Source: Pseudonocardia sp. T1-2H (lineage in GTDB: Bacteria; Actinomycetota; Actinomycetes; Mycobacteriales; Pseudonocardiaceae). From it: DNA of 64,000 nt. Below the pieces are notes generated by a model that saw only the letters and a program-made list of their open reading frames with translations, searched no databases and was not told where the DNA came from. Location of the stretch: contig NZ_JBBPCL010000001.1 of NCBI RefSeq assembly GCF_038039215.1, forward strand, positions 2,418,001 to 2,482,000, given 5' to 3'. Below, piece by piece: positions 7,756 to 17,373 of the stretch (its first letter is position 1; every line of letters begins with the position of its first letter). A program made the translations under genes and the position numbers.

Positions 7756-10700
7756 GCCCGCCGTTGATGTGGCAGATGCGGCGGGTGCGGCTGGACCGGA
7801 TCGGACCGACGGCCGCGCGGTTCCTGAACGTCACGCTGGACTTCACGGGCGCGGACGGGCATCCGGTGGACTCCATCCTCTGGCTGCGCAACGGCGGCGG
7901 GAAGTCCACGGTCCTGTCGCTGATCTGCGCGCTGATCCGCCCGCACCGGCGGGACTTCCTGGCCACCCAGGCCACCGGCAAGCACCTCGAGGACTACGTC
8001 CTCGGGGCGGACACCGCCCACGTCGTGGTCGAGTGGTCGGGACCCGGCGGCAGGAAACTGGTCACCGGCGCCGTCTACGAGTGGGCGGACCGGGCCCAGC
8101 CCGCGGACCCGAACCGGGACCACGACCGGCTCTCCGCGCGCTGGTACCTGTTCCGACCGGACGCGGACGGGCGGGTTTCCCTGGACCGCCTGCCGTTCGA
8201 GACCGACGGGAGGCCGACGCCGCAGAAGGAGTTCGTGGCGGCCGTCCGCGCCTGGGACGTGATCCCGCACGCCGGGATCGCCGTCACGGACGGGCAGGAC
8301 CGCTGGAGCCGGATGCTCGACGACCACGGCCTGGACCCGGGGATCTTCACCGCGCTGTTGCAGATGAACGCCACCGAGGGCGGCATCGAGGGGCAGTTCC
8401 AGTTCCGCAACGCGGACCAGTTCGTCCGCTACCTGCTGGAGCTGATCGTCGATCCCGAGGTACCCGGGCAGGTCTCGGACATCCTCGAGCGGGTCCGGGC
8501 GGGGCTGGCCGAGCGGCCCGAGCTGCTGGCGGACCTGACGTTCGCGGACGAGGCCTCGCCGCTGCTGCGCCGGCTCGTGGAGAACCGGGCGGCGCAGGAG
8601 CGGGCGGAGGAGGCGGAGCGGGAGCTGGAGGGTTCGGCGGTCGCGCTGGCCACCGCGATCGCCGCCGCCACGGCCCGCGCCGAGCGGGCCGCCGCCGCGC
8701 ACGAGGACCGGGTCACCGAGCTGCGCGGGGTGGTCGCGGAGCACCAGGACCGCGCCGCCCTCGCCGAGTCCCGGGTACGCGGGCTGCGCCGGATCGCCGC
8801 CGAGCACCGCCTCGCGTCGGCGCAGCGGGACGTCGAGCTGTCCCGGGCCGCGCAGCAGCGGGCCGCGGCGCGGAAGGCGGCGTGGCGGGCGGTCCCCGAG
8901 GTCCGACGGCTGCGGGACGCCCGGGCGCGGGTCACCTCGCTGACGGAACAGCTCGCCGCGGCCAAGGCCGACGCCGAGCCTCTTCGCCGGCGCCGGGACG
9001 AGGCTGCGCTGGACTACGCGCGCAGCCTGGACGTCGCGCTGTCCGAGCACGACGAGCAGGCCGCCGGCCTGGACGAGGCGGTCTCGACGGCCCGCCGGGG
9101 TGAGGCTGCCGCCCGCGCCCGGGCCCACGAGGCGACGGCCGAGCAGGGCCGCCTGTCCGGGGAGCTCGCTGCCGTCGTCGCGTCCCTCGCGGAGCTCGAC
9201 GCGGCCCTGGAGTCGGCCCGTGGGCAGGGCCTGCTGGACGCGGAGGAGGACGTCGCCACGGCCATCGCCCGGCACGCGGCGGCCGACCGCGAGGCGGCCG
9301 CGGACCTCGAACGGCTCCGCGAGGAGCGGCCCCGCCTGCGGGAACGCCGCCAGGAGACCGTCCAGGCCGCGGACGAGCTGGCGGGCGAGCGGCGCACGCT
9401 GACCGAGCGGCGCCGCACGGACGCCGAGCGCGCCGCCGGGCTCCGCGCCGTGGTCGACGAGCTCGCGGGGGACGAGCGCCTCCGCACGCTCTCCGGCGGC
9501 GACGAGATCGATCCGGTCGCCGAGGCCGGTGACCTGGAGGACCTCCTCACCACGGCGATCTCCCGTTCGGAGCGGCAGCGGGTGGAGCTGGCCGTCGAGG
9601 GCGCCGAGGACGAGCGTTCGCTCGCTGCCCTCACCACCACCGGGTTGCTCCCCGCGACGCTCGATCTCGTGCGGGCGCACGAGACCGTCGAGGCGGCGGG
9701 GATCGCCGCGACGACCGGCTGGCGCTACCTCGCGGAGTCCGTGTCCGCCGCGGCACACGCCGCGGTGCTCCGGGCCGCGCCCGCGCTGGCCGCCGGGCTG
9801 CTCCTGCACGACCCCGCGGACCTCCCCGCGGCCGAGCGGGTGCTGACGGACGCTGGCCTGCGGCCGACGTCGCCGGTGGTCGTGGCGACCACGGCGGACC
9901 TGCAGGCGGTCGCGGACTCCGCGCACCGCGAGGAGACCCCGTTCCTGGTCCCGCCCGCCGCGGCGCTCCTGGATCCCGCCGCCGCGGGCACGGAGATCAC
10001 CGCCCGCGAGTCCGCCCGCGCGGGCCGGGCGACCGCCGACGCCCAGCTCGCCGCGCTCCGGGACCGCGACGACGACCTGCGACGGCGCCTGCGCGGCCTG
10101 CGCGCGGACTGCCCGCCCGGCACCCTCGAGACCCAGGAGGCCCGCATCGCGGACGCCGATGCGCGGCTCGCCGCGATCAGCGCGGACCTCCGGCGGGTCG
10201 AGGCGGACCGCGCCGCCGTCGAGGAGCAGGAACAATCCCTCGACGAGCGGCTGGCCACCCAGGAGGAGGTCCGCAGGGTCGCGGCGTTCGCCGGTGCGGT
10301 GCTCACCGGTCTCGCCGCCCGGCTGGCACAGTCCGAGCCGAGCCGTGCCCGCGCCCGCGCGCTGCCCGCCGAGATCGAGGTGCACCGCGCGGCGACCGAG
10401 CGGGCCACCACCGAGGAGGAGGGCCACCGCCGCACGGCGGCCGAGGCCGCGGACCGGCTCGCCGCCGTCCGCCGGGCGGCGAGCGGCCACCGGGAGGCCC
10501 GGGAGGCCCTGTCCCTCGCGGGCGAGGAGAAGCCGGACGGCCTGTTCGCCTCCGCGTCCGGGGTCCCGGTCCCGCTGGCCGAGGCTTGCCGCGCGTACGA
10601 GAGCGCGGAGCAGGCCTACCGCCGGGAGGTCTCGGACTCGGCGCTCGCCGCGTCGCTCGAGGAGGCGCGCCGGGCCGTCGAGGGGCCGTCGGGGCAGGTT

Positions 10701-12146
10701 GCGGGCCTGACGGCGAGCGTGCGGGAGTCCGCCGCGGATCTCGCGGACAGCGCCGAGGCCGCCGATCCGGACTCGCTCGCCTCGGCCCTGGCCCGGGCCG
10801 AGGAGGCCGCGGACCGAGCCGGCGAATCCGTCGGCGCGGCCAAGGCGGAGCTGCGCGCCGCGGAGGCCGAGCTCGCCACCTTCCCCACGGCCGAGGTCGA
10901 GCTCGCGGACGAGGAGATCCCGGCGGATCGGGCGGCCGCGCTCGCCGCCGCCGAGGCCGCCGAGGAGGAGCTGGTGGGGCTGCGCACCGCCGTCGAGGCG
11001 GCGAGGACCGAGGTCGAGGCCGTGAAGGCGTCGGTCGCGGAGGCCCACGAGCGGCACACCGGGCTGGCCCACCAGGCCGAGCTGCTGGGCGTCGCCCCGG
11101 GAGATTTGTCGGACGCCGCGGACCCGGGCGGTGTCGAGGACGTCCGGAGCGCCGTCACGGCGATCCGGCAGCGGATCGACGGGGTCGCCATGGACGCCCG
11201 GCGCGCCCGCGGCGCGGTCGAGAAGGTGGCCCGGGACATCGTCCTGTGGGCCTCCGCGGACCGGTTCGCCGAGGTCAACCCCACCGTCCGGGACCGCTTC
11301 CGGGTCGCCGACGTGGCCGGGGAGATCGGTCCGGAGGCCGAGTCGCTGGCGCAGGAGCTGGACCTGTTCGCGGCGAACCTGCGCGGCCGGCTCGGGGAGC
11401 TGGAGGAGCACAAGTCCGTCGTCGTCACCGCGATGACCGGCATGGTGCGGCAGGCGCTGAAGTCGTTGGCGCGGGCACAGGCGCTGTCCGAGCTGCCGGA
11501 GAACCTCGGCGCATGGGCCGGGCACCGGTTCCTGGACGTCGGGCCGCGGTCGGCCGTCGAGACGGCCGACGCCGTGGTCCGGGACCGGTGCGCCCGGCTC
11601 GTGGACGCATTGACCGCCCGCGGCGCCGAGGTCCCGCGCGGCCAGGAGCTGCTGTGGCAGGCGACCAACGCCGTCGTCGGGGACGGGAACTGGCGGGCCC
11701 GGGTGCTGAAGCCGTCGACGGCGCTCGTCCTGGAACGGGTGTCCGTCGAGCGGATGCGGAAGTGGTCCGGCGGGGAGAAGGTGACGATCTCGCTGCTGCT
11801 GTTCTGCATGGTCGCGAAGCTCCGTGCCACGAGCCGGGGGCGGGACCTGCCCGGGCTCGGCGCGCTGCCGCTGGACAACCCGCTGGGCAAGGCGAACTAC
11901 GTGGTGTTCCTGGACCTGCAGCGCAAGGTCGCCGCGGCCAACGGCGTCCAGCTGATCTTCCTGACCGGCGTGGGGGACATGAAGGCCGTCGGCCGGTTCC
12001 CGAACATCATCCGGATGCGGAACACGGCGAACCGAGGCCGGGAGTACGTGCGGGTCGCGGACCGGACGCTGGCGGGGGAGGACCCGTCGGGCGCGATCGA
12101 CACCACGCGGATCCACCGGGACGACCCGTTGCTCACGCTGCTGTGA
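7752..12146 (+). CDS. jetC: JetC, SMC-type coiled-coil ATPase of the Wadjet complex
   Basis: This 1464-residue protein has SMC layout: an N-terminal head with Walker A RNGGGKST (about residues 46-53), a long Ala/Glu/Arg-rich coiled coil, a non-coiled hinge-like region (about 600-760), a second coiled coil, and a C-terminal head with signature KWSGGEK (about 1337). The Walker B position reads LPLDNPLGKAN, with Asp1375 followed by Asn where most SMC ATPases have the catalytic Glu. A conserved LIFLTGVGDMKAV strand follows. In Wadjet, JetC drives loop extrusion on circular DNA so that JetD can cut plasmids. GTG 7752 overlaps the jetB stop (GTGA). Confidence 0.88.
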   Translation: MSPPLMWQMRRVRLDRIGPTAARFLNVTLDFTGADGHPVDSILWLRNGGGKSTVLSLICALIRPHRRDFLATQATGKHLEDYVLGADTAHVVVEWSGPGGRKLVTGAVYEWADRAQPADPNRDHDRLSARWYLFRPDADGRVSLDRLPFETDGRPTPQKEFVAAVRAWDVIPHAGIAVTDGQDRWSRMLDDHGLDPGIFTALLQMNATEGGIEGQFQFRNADQFVRYLLELIVDPEVPGQVSDILERVRAGLAERPELLADLTFADEASPLLRRLVENRAAQERAEEAERELEGSAVALATAIAAATARAERAAAAHEDRVTELRGVVAEHQDRAALAESRVRGLRRIAAEHRLASAQRDVELSRAAQQRAAARKAAWRAVPEVRRLRDARARVTSLTEQLAAAKADAEPLRRRRDEAALDYARSLDVALSEHDEQAAGLDEAVSTARRGEAAARARAHEATAEQGRLSGELAAVVASLAELDAALESARGQGLLDAEEDVATAIARHAAADREAAADLERLREERPRLRERRQETVQAADELAGERRTLTERRRTDAERAAGLRAVVDELAGDERLRTLSGGDEIDPVAEAGDLEDLLTTAISRSERQRVELAVEGAEDERSLAALTTTGLLPATLDLVRAHETVEAAGIAATTGWRYLAESVSAAAHAAVLRAAPALAAGLLLHDPADLPAAERVLTDAGLRPTSPVVVATTADLQAVADSAHREETPFLVPPAAALLDPAAAGTEITARESARAGRATADAQLAALRDRDDDLRRRLRGLRADCPPGTLETQEARIADADARLAAISADLRRVEADRAAVEEQEQSLDERLATQEEVRRVAAFAGAVLTGLAARLAQSEPSRARARALPAEIEVHRAATERATTEEEGHRRTAAEAADRLAAVRRAASGHREAREALSLAGEEKPDGLFASASGVPVPLAEACRAYESAEQAYRREVSDSALAASLEEARRAVEGPSGQVAGLTASVRESAADLADSAEAADPDSLASALARAEEAADRAGESVGAAKAELRAAEAELATFPTAEVELADEEIPADRAAALAAAEAAEEELVGLRTAVEAARTEVEAVKASVAEAHERHTGLAHQAELLGVAPGDLSDAADPGGVEDVRSAVTAIRQRIDGVAMDARRARGAVEKVARDIVLWASADRFAEVNPTVRDRFRVADVAGEIGPEAESLAQELDLFAANLRGRLGELEEHKSVVVTAMTGMVRQALKSLARAQALSELPENLGAWAGHRFLDVGPRSAVETADAVVRDRCARLVDALTARGAEVPRGQELLWQATNAVVGDGNWRARVLKPSTALVLERVSVERMRKWSGGEKVTISLLLFCMVAKLRATSRGRDLPGLGALPLDNPLGKANYVVFLDLQRKVAAANGVQLIFLTGVGDMKAVGRFPNIIRMRNTANRGREYVRVADRTLAGEDPSGAIDTTRIHRDDPLLTLL

Positions 12147-13180
12147 GCCTTTCCCCGCTCGCCGCGCGACTGGCCGCGTTCGTGGCAAAGGCACCGTCGA
12201 GTCGGATCACTCTGGAACAGATGTGGTCGGCGGCGCTGGCCGCGGACACGAGTCTGCTGGGTGCCGACAACAGCCGCGCACGGCTCCGAGAGGCGTTCGA
12301 CGAGCTGGCACGGACGGCGGTCGTGACCCTGCCGAGTCCTCGAGGTTCGGGCTGGGAGTGCACCCCGTTGCCCCCGCTGCCCTCTTGGGTCACGCGCGTG
12401 GCGACGGCGCGACCTCCCGTTTCCGCGTCGAAGGTCGTCTGGCACGCAAAGCTCTCGTGGGTCTACCGGCTCGAGCGGGAGCGCCGTCTCACCGCGAATC
12501 AGCTGATTCTGCTTCGGGGCGTACAGGAGTTCCTCCGGAACGATGCTGCCCGGCTGGATGTTCCTGCGCAGGAGCGTTCACTGGAACTGACCGGCGACGA
12601 GAAGCTCCTGTTCACGATGCTGAACGGGCGCCTGTTCGACTGCTCCACAGAGGAACGGCTGAGCCTGGGCCTGCTCCGCAGCCGGATCGTGCCCACCCCA
12701 CAGCTGCCGCACGAGGTCGGTGCCGGCCCGGTCACCCTGATCGTCGAGAACATCGCCACCTACGATTCGCTCGCCTGCGAGCTTCCTCCGGACGGCGAGG
12801 TCGGACGAGTCGTTCTCGGCCGCGGGAACGATCTGGGGAGCGTCCTCACCGGGCTCGCTGAGGTACCGCCCTGCGAGCTGCGGTACTTCGGGGATCTCGA
12901 CGTCGAGGGACTCCGGATAGCACGAAGGGGAGCAGCCTCCGCGGCGGTGCTCGGGCTTCCGGAAGCTCGCCCGGCGGCGCGGTTGTACGCCCTGCTCGTC
13001 GAGCACGGTCGTCCGCAGCCCGCGAAGACCCGGACGGTTGCGGATCTGCCGGCGCTCGTCGCCTGGCTCCCGGAGTCCGTCCGAGGCCCGGCCGGCGACA
13101 CGTTCGCTGCCGGACGACGCCTTGCCCAGGAGTGGGTGGGCCGGGAGCTGCTCCGCACGGTCGATCTCGCGAAGGTCTGA
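12143..13180 (+). CDS. jetD: JetD, TOPRIM nuclease of the Wadjet complex
   Basis: This is a 345-residue protein. GTG 12143 overlaps the jetC TGA. The N-terminal half is helical and probably binds DNA. The C-terminal half is a TOPRIM domain: VTLIVENIATYDSL supplies the first acidic residue (Glu202) and LRYFGDLDVEGLRI supplies the DxD pair (Asp251, Asp253). These match the topoisomerase-VI-like JetD nucleases (DUF3322/DUF2220) that cleave small circular DNA in Wadjet. The DNA is visibly less GC-rich than jetA-jetC, which hints at a different history for this gene within the operon. Confidence 0.85.
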   Translation: MSLSPLAARLAAFVAKAPSSRITLEQMWSAALAADTSLLGADNSRARLREAFDELARTAVVTLPSPRGSGWECTPLPPLPSWVTRVATARPPVSASKVVWHAKLSWVYRLERERRLTANQLILLRGVQEFLRNDAARLDVPAQERSLELTGDEKLLFTMLNGRLFDCSTEERLSLGLLRSRIVPTPQLPHEVGAGPVTLIVENIATYDSLACELPPDGEVGRVVLGRGNDLGSVLTGLAEVPPCELRYFGDLDVEGLRIARRGAASAAVLGLPEARPAARLYALLVEHGRPQPAKTRTVADLPALVAWLPESVRGPAGDTFAAGRRLAQEWVGRELLRTVDLAKV

Positions 13181-13248
13181 GTTCGAGCGCGACAGCGGAG
13201 TCGCCGCGATCATGAGCGAACCACACTGACGTCGAGCTCGACTCGACT

Positions 13249-13296
13249 GCGACACCACGCTGGTTGGCCGGCGTGATCGAACCAGCGTGGTGTCGC
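13249..13296. terminator. Bidirectional hairpin between jetD and the ROK gene
   Basis: GCGACACCACGCTGGTT (13249-13265) pairs perfectly over 17 bp with 13280-13296 across a 14-nt loop. It lies between convergent genes, so it can terminate both. Confidence 0.75.
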
Positions 13297-13305
13297 GCTC
13301 GATGC

Positions 13306-14463
13306 TCAGCCGGTGCCGACGAGCCGGTCCGGGTCGCGCCGGACCTCGTCCAGCACCGCGTCCGCGGCCCCCCGCACCGCCGCGTCCTCCCCGAGCGACG
13401 ACGCGAGCACCGTCGGCGGCGCGGGCTGCAGCGAGCGCGCCCGCAGCTCGGCCTCGAGGGCTGGCCGGATCGCCTCGGCCAGCTCCGCGTAGACCCCGCC
13501 GAGGACGACCACCGGCACGTCGAGCACGTTGAGGACGGACGCGAGCGCGACGCCCAGCGCCGTTCCGACCCGTCCGACCGCGGCGACGGCGCGACCGTTC
13601 CCGCTGCTCAGAGCCTCCTGCAGGGCGGCGACATCGGGCACGCCCGCATCGGCGAGCAGGGCGGACTTCCCCGCGTACTGCTCGACGCAGCCCCGCCCGC
13701 CGCAGCCGCATTCCGGGCCGTCGCGGTCGACGACGACGTGTCCCAGCTCCCCGGCGAGCCCGTGCACGCCGCGGAACACCCGCCCGCCGAGCACGATCCC
13801 GCCGCCGACCCCGATCTCCGCCGAGATCACGACGAAGTCCGGTGCCACGCCGAGATGGGCCAGCGCGCCGAGGGTGGCCTCGTTCTCCACGATCACGGGC
13901 ACGCCCAGACTCTCGGCGAGAGCGAGACCCGGCCGGGCGCCCGTGAGCCGCGGCAGGTTGGGCGCGCGGAGGATCTCCCGGGCGTCGGGCCCGCCTTCCC
14001 CGAGCAGCGCGGGCACCGCGAGAGCCGCGCCGAGGACCCTACGGCCGAGCTGGTCGCGAAGGTCGACGGCGAGGTCCGCAGCGGCCGAGCAGAGGGCGCC
14101 CGCGCTCCTGCCGCGGTTGTCCCGGCCGATCTTCCGCCACGCGCACACCCGCCCGGTCAGGTCCGTCGCGCAGACGGCGAGCGAGTCGACGTCGAGCGCG
14201 ATCCCGAGCGCGACCGGCCCGTCCGGATGGAACCGGACAGGACGTGACGGCCGTCCGACGCCCCGCGGCGGCGCGACCTCCTCGGCCAGCACTCCGGCCG
14301 CGAGCAGAGGGTCGAGCAGGGTCGCGACGGTCGCCCGGGTCAGTCCGGTCCGGGCCGCGAGCTCGGCCCGGGAGGCTCCCTCGGACTCGCGCAACGCGCT
14401 GAGGACGAGCCCCGAGTTGTGCCGGCGGAGCGCCGGCGGCCCGGCGGGTGCGGGCCGGGTCAC
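13306..14463 (-). CDS. ROK-family transcriptional regulator (XylR-like)
   Basis: This 385-residue protein has an N-terminal winged helix-turn-helix (about residues 10-65; [23 protein letters not shown]) and a ROK sugar-kinase-like domain. The zinc site [14 protein letters not shown] and the [12 protein letters not shown] motif are present. GTG 14463 overlaps the xylB stop (GTGA). As the third gene of a xylA-xylB operon it is most likely a xylose-responsive repressor of that operon. An imperfect palindrome just upstream of xylA is the best candidate operator. Confidence 0.88.
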   Translation of the reverse strand: MTRPAPAGPPALRRHNSGLVLSALRESEGASRAELAARTGLTRATVATLLDPLLAAGVLAEEVAPPRGVGRPSRPVRFHPDGPVALGIALDVDSLAVCATDLTGRVCAWRKIGRDNRGRSAGALCSAAADLAVDLRDQLGRRVLGAALAVPALLGEGGPDAREILRAPNLPRLTGARPGLALAESLGVPVIVENEATLGALAHLGVAPDFVVISAEIGVGGGIVLGGRVFRGVHGLAGELGHVVVDRDGPECGCGGRGCVEQYAGKSALLADAGVPDVAALQEALSSGNGRAVAAVGRVGTALGVALASVLNVLDVPVVVLGGVYAELAEAIRPALEAELRARSLQPAPPTVLASSLGEDAAVRGAADAVLDEVRRDPDRLVGTG

Positions 14464-15851
14464 CGGCGGTCCACGTACTTCCCGGCCGCGTCGCGGTAGC
14501 GCTCGGCGAGGCCGTCCGTCTCGGGCGCCTCGAACACCTCGGTCCCGCCCGCGGCCGCCCACGCCGGCGGCTCGTCGCCCCCGGCCAGCACCCAGGCCGC
14601 CTGCCGGGCCGCGCCGTCGGCCACGTACTCGCCCGGGGCGGGGACCGTCACGGGCACCCCGAACACCGTCGGCGCGATCTCCCGCACTGCCTGCGATCGG
14701 GCGGACCCGCCGATCAGCCGGACCCCGTTCAGCGAGACCCCGGCGTCGGCGAGCGCGTCGATCCCGACCCGCTGGCCGCTGAGCATCCCCTCGACCGCGG
14801 CCCGCGCGATGTTCGCCGGCGTCGCGTTCTTCAGGGTGAGCCCGTGCAGCGCGCCGGTGGAGTTCGGCAGGTTCGGCGTGCGCTCACCTTCCAGGTACGG
14901 CACCAGGACGACGCCCTCCGCACCCGCGGGCGCGGACAGCGCGAGCCGGCTCAGCTCGTCGAGATCGACGCCGAGCATCCGCGCGGCCGCGTCCAGCACC
15001 CGCGCGGCGTTGAGCGTGACGACCAGCGGGAGGAACGCGCCGGTCGCGTCCGCGAAGCCGGCGATGGTCCCCGTCGGGTCCGCGGCCTGCTGCGTCCTGC
15101 GGGCGGACACCACGCCGGACGTCCCGAGCGAGACGATCACGTCGTCGCCCGAGCCGATGCCGAGGGCCGCGCCCGCGTTGTCCCCGGCGCCCGGGCCGAT
15201 CCGATACCCCGGCCCGTCGACGCTCTCGCTCGGACCGAGCACCCGCGGGAGGAGCACGTCGTCCCGGCCGAGGCTCTGGCGCAGCAGGTCCCGGCGGTAC
15301 TCGCCGCCGCGGGCGTCGAAGTAGCCGGTGCCGGATGCATCCGAGCGATCGGTGACCAGGGTGTCCAGCCCGGGGGCGCCCGCGAGCTGCCAGGAGAGCC
15401 AGTCGTGGGGCAGGCAGACCGCGGCGGTCCGCTGCGCGTTGGCAGGCTCGTTCTCGGCCAGCCAGCGGAGCTTCGTGACGGTGATCGATGCGACCGGCAC
15501 GGTGCCGGTCGCGTCCGCCCACGCCTGCGCCCCCAGCTCCTCGACGAGCGCGGCGGCGGCGGCCGCGGAGCGGGTGTCGTTCCAGAGCAGCGCCGGCCGC
15601 ACGACCTCCCCCCGCTCGTCGAGGCAGACCATGCCGTGCTGCTGCCCGGCGACGCTCACCGCGTCCACGTCGTCGAGGCCGCCGGCCTGGTCCAGAGCCT
15701 GCTGCAGGGCGTCCCACCAGTGCTTCGGCTCGATCTCGGTGCCGTCCGGATGCCTCGCGCGGCCATCGCGGACGAGCTCGCCGCTCTCGGCGTCGCGGAC
15801 GACGACCTTGCACGACTGCGTGGAGGAGTCGATCCCGGCGACCAGTCCCAT
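14460..15851 (-). CDS. xylB: Xylulokinase
   Basis: This is a 463-residue FGGY-family kinase with the N-terminal phosphate motif [13 protein letters not shown], the GQQHGMV segment, [11 protein letters not shown] and the C-terminal nucleotide motif [14 protein letters not shown]. It phosphorylates D-xylulose from XylA to xylulose 5-phosphate for the pentose phosphate pathway. ATG 15851 lies 5 nt past the xylA stop. A GTG at 15860 that overlaps the xylA TGA is an alternative start and would add three residues. Confidence 0.93.
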   Translation of the reverse strand: MGLVAGIDSSTQSCKVVVRDAESGELVRDGRARHPDGTEIEPKHWWDALQQALDQAGGLDDVDAVSVAGQQHGMVCLDERGEVVRPALLWNDTRSAAAAAALVEELGAQAWADATGTVPVASITVTKLRWLAENEPANAQRTAAVCLPHDWLSWQLAGAPGLDTLVTDRSDASGTGYFDARGGEYRRDLLRQSLGRDDVLLPRVLGPSESVDGPGYRIGPGAGDNAGAALGIGSGDDVIVSLGTSGVVSARRTQQAADPTGTIAGFADATGAFLPLVVTLNAARVLDAAARMLGVDLDELSRLALSAPAGAEGVVLVPYLEGERTPNLPNSTGALHGLTLKNATPANIARAAVEGMLSGQRVGIDALADAGVSLNGVRLIGGSARSQAVREIAPTVFGVPVTVPAPGEYVADGAARQAAWVLAGGDEPPAWAAAGGTEVFEAPETDGLAERYRDAAGKYVDRR

Positions 15852-15856
15852 ACCGG

Positions 15857-17023
15857 TCACCATGCCCGCATGAGGTGGTCGAGCGCCAGTTGGTGCAGCC
15901 GCACGAAGCCGTAGCCGCGCCGTCCGGCCGCGTCGGGGTCGAAGTCCTCGAACGCAGAGCGGTCCGCGAGCAGCTCCGCGTAGCCCTCGCCGGGTGCCAG
16001 CGTGGGCGTCGACAGGTCGGGAACACCGGCCGTCGCGAGTGCCTCGGCGACCTCGGGGTCCGCCCGGAAGGCGGCCGCGCGCTCCTTGAGCTGCAGGTAC
16101 ATCTGCATGTTCGCCGCGGCGGAGTCCCACACGCCGGTGATGTCCTCGGTGCGCGACGGCTTGTAGTCGAAGTGCCTCGGGCCGTCGTAGCCGCAGTTCT
16201 CGAGCAGGTCGACCAGCGAGAACGCGTTGACCAGGTCGCCGTGGCCGAAGACCAGGTCCTGGTCGAACTTGATGCCGCGCTGGCCGTTGAGGTCGATGTG
16301 GAAGAGCTTGCCGTGCCAGAGCGCCTGGGCGATGCCGTGCACGAAGTTGAGCCCGGCCATCTGCTCGTGGCCGACCTCGGGGTTCACCCCGACCATCTCC
16401 GGATGCGCGAGCCCGGAGATGAACGCGAGTGCGTGCCCGACCGTCGGCAGCAGGATGTCCCCGCGCGGCTCGTTGGGCTTGGGCTCGATCGCGAACCGCA
16501 GGTCGATCCCGCGGTCGAGCACGAACTGGCAGAGCAGGTCCATGGCCTCGCGGTAGCGGTCGAGCGCCGCCCGGACGTCCTTCGCCGAGTCGTACTCCGA
16601 GCCCTCGCGGCCGCCCCAGAGGACGAACGTGCGTGCGCCCAGCTCGGCGGCGAGCTCGACGTTGCGCAGCACCTTGCGCAGCGCGAACCGGCGGACGGAC
16701 CGGTCGTTGCTGGTGAAGCCGCCGTCCTTGAAGACGGGGTGCGTGAAGAGGTTCGTCGTGATCATCGGGACGGTCATCCCGGTGGCGGTGAGCGCGTCAC
16801 GCAGACGGGCGATCTGTTTGTCCCGGGTGCCGGCGTCCGCGCCGAAGGGGATCAGGTCGTCGTCGTGGAAGGTCAGACCCCAGGCACCGCGCTCGGCGAG
16901 CCGCTCGACGGCCTCGACCACGTCGAGCTCCGGACGGGTCGCGTCGCCGAAGGGGTCGCGGGCCTGCCAGCCGACGGTCCAGAGGCCGAAGGAGAACCGG
17001 TCGGCGGGGGTGGGGGTAGGCAT
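15857..17023 (-). CDS. xylA: Xylose isomerase
   Basis: This 388-residue protein is the short class I (actinomycete) xylose isomerase. The N-terminus [17 protein letters not shown], the [13 protein letters not shown] catalytic-His region, [17 protein letters not shown] and the C-terminal metal ligands around [19 protein letters not shown] are all present. It interconverts D-xylose and D-xylulose (and glucose and fructose) using divalent metal. ATG 17023 has AGGAGA 5 nt upstream. It is the first gene of xylA-xylB-ROK. Confidence 0.96.
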   Translation of the reverse strand: MPTPTPADRFSFGLWTVGWQARDPFGDATRPELDVVEAVERLAERGAWGLTFHDDDLIPFGADAGTRDKQIARLRDALTATGMTVPMITTNLFTHPVFKDGGFTSNDRSVRRFALRKVLRNVELAAELGARTFVLWGGREGSEYDSAKDVRAALDRYREAMDLLCQFVLDRGIDLRFAIEPKPNEPRGDILLPTVGHALAFISGLAHPEMVGVNPEVGHEQMAGLNFVHGIAQALWHGKLFHIDLNGQRGIKFDQDLVFGHGDLVNAFSLVDLLENCGYDGPRHFDYKPSRTEDITGVWDSAAANMQMYLQLKERAAAFRADPEVAEALATAGVPDLSTPTLAPGEGYAELLADRSAFEDFDPDAAGRRGYGFVRLHQLALDHLMRAW

Positions 17024-17034
17024 GGTGTCTCCTC

Positions 17035-17057
17035 ATTAAGACAGGACCTGAACTAAT
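17035..17057. promoter_or_regulatory. Candidate XylR/ROK operator upstream of xylA
   Basis: A 23-nt imperfect palindrome with half-sites ATTAAGACAGG and CCTGAACTAAT (8 of 11 positions symmetric) is unusually AT-rich for this genome. It begins 12 nt upstream of the xylA ATG, where a repressor would block transcription or initiation. Confidence 0.5.
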
Positions 17058-17110
17058 CGCCGGGAGCGTACTCCTGTTCGCGGAAGATCTCGCCGGTCGA
17101 CGACCAGCCC

Positions 17111-17211
17111 CGCGAGTCGCGATCTGAAGCCCCGCGAGTCGGGGCCTGGGACCGGGCGAGTCGGGATCAGTCCCCGGGCGAGTCGGGATTAGAGACCGGG
17201 CGATTCGTGGT
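17111..17211 (+). repeat. Left array: 13-bp motif repeated every 22 bp, five units
   Basis: GCGAGTCGCGATC and variants begin at 17111, 17133, 17155, 17177 and 17199, a strict 22-bp period with variable 9-nt spacers. More degenerate units continue to about 17350. The motif core GCGASTCGC is itself palindromic. The right-hand array at 18216 carries the same motif in the opposite orientation. Confidence 0.8.
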
Positions 17212-17226
17212 CGGAGCACCACGAAT
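17201..17226. terminator. Perfect hairpin at the end of the left repeat array
   Basis: GATTCGTGGT pairs over 10 bp with ACCACGAATC across a 6-nt loop. It is formed from the last, mutated repeat unit. It could end transcription from the uronate-dehydrogenase-like gene, about 150 nt downstream of that stop. Confidence 0.45.
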
Positions 17227-17373
17227 CCGCGTTCCGAACGCCACGCCGAGGCCATGCATCCCGCGAGTCGGAGGTCGAAGCCGACCCGACAGCGGAGTCC
17301 GCCCGGGTTCGCACCCGTCGCGCCGCGACTCGCGTGGTGCCAGATCCCGAATCGCGGGGATCGGGCCGGGGCG

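Noticed and set aside
7506..12194. 1562-codon minus-strand frame opposite jetB-jetC
   Set aside because: Its composition (Arg, Gly, Pro, Val repeats) is typical of antisense frames. The plus strand has clear SMC motifs.
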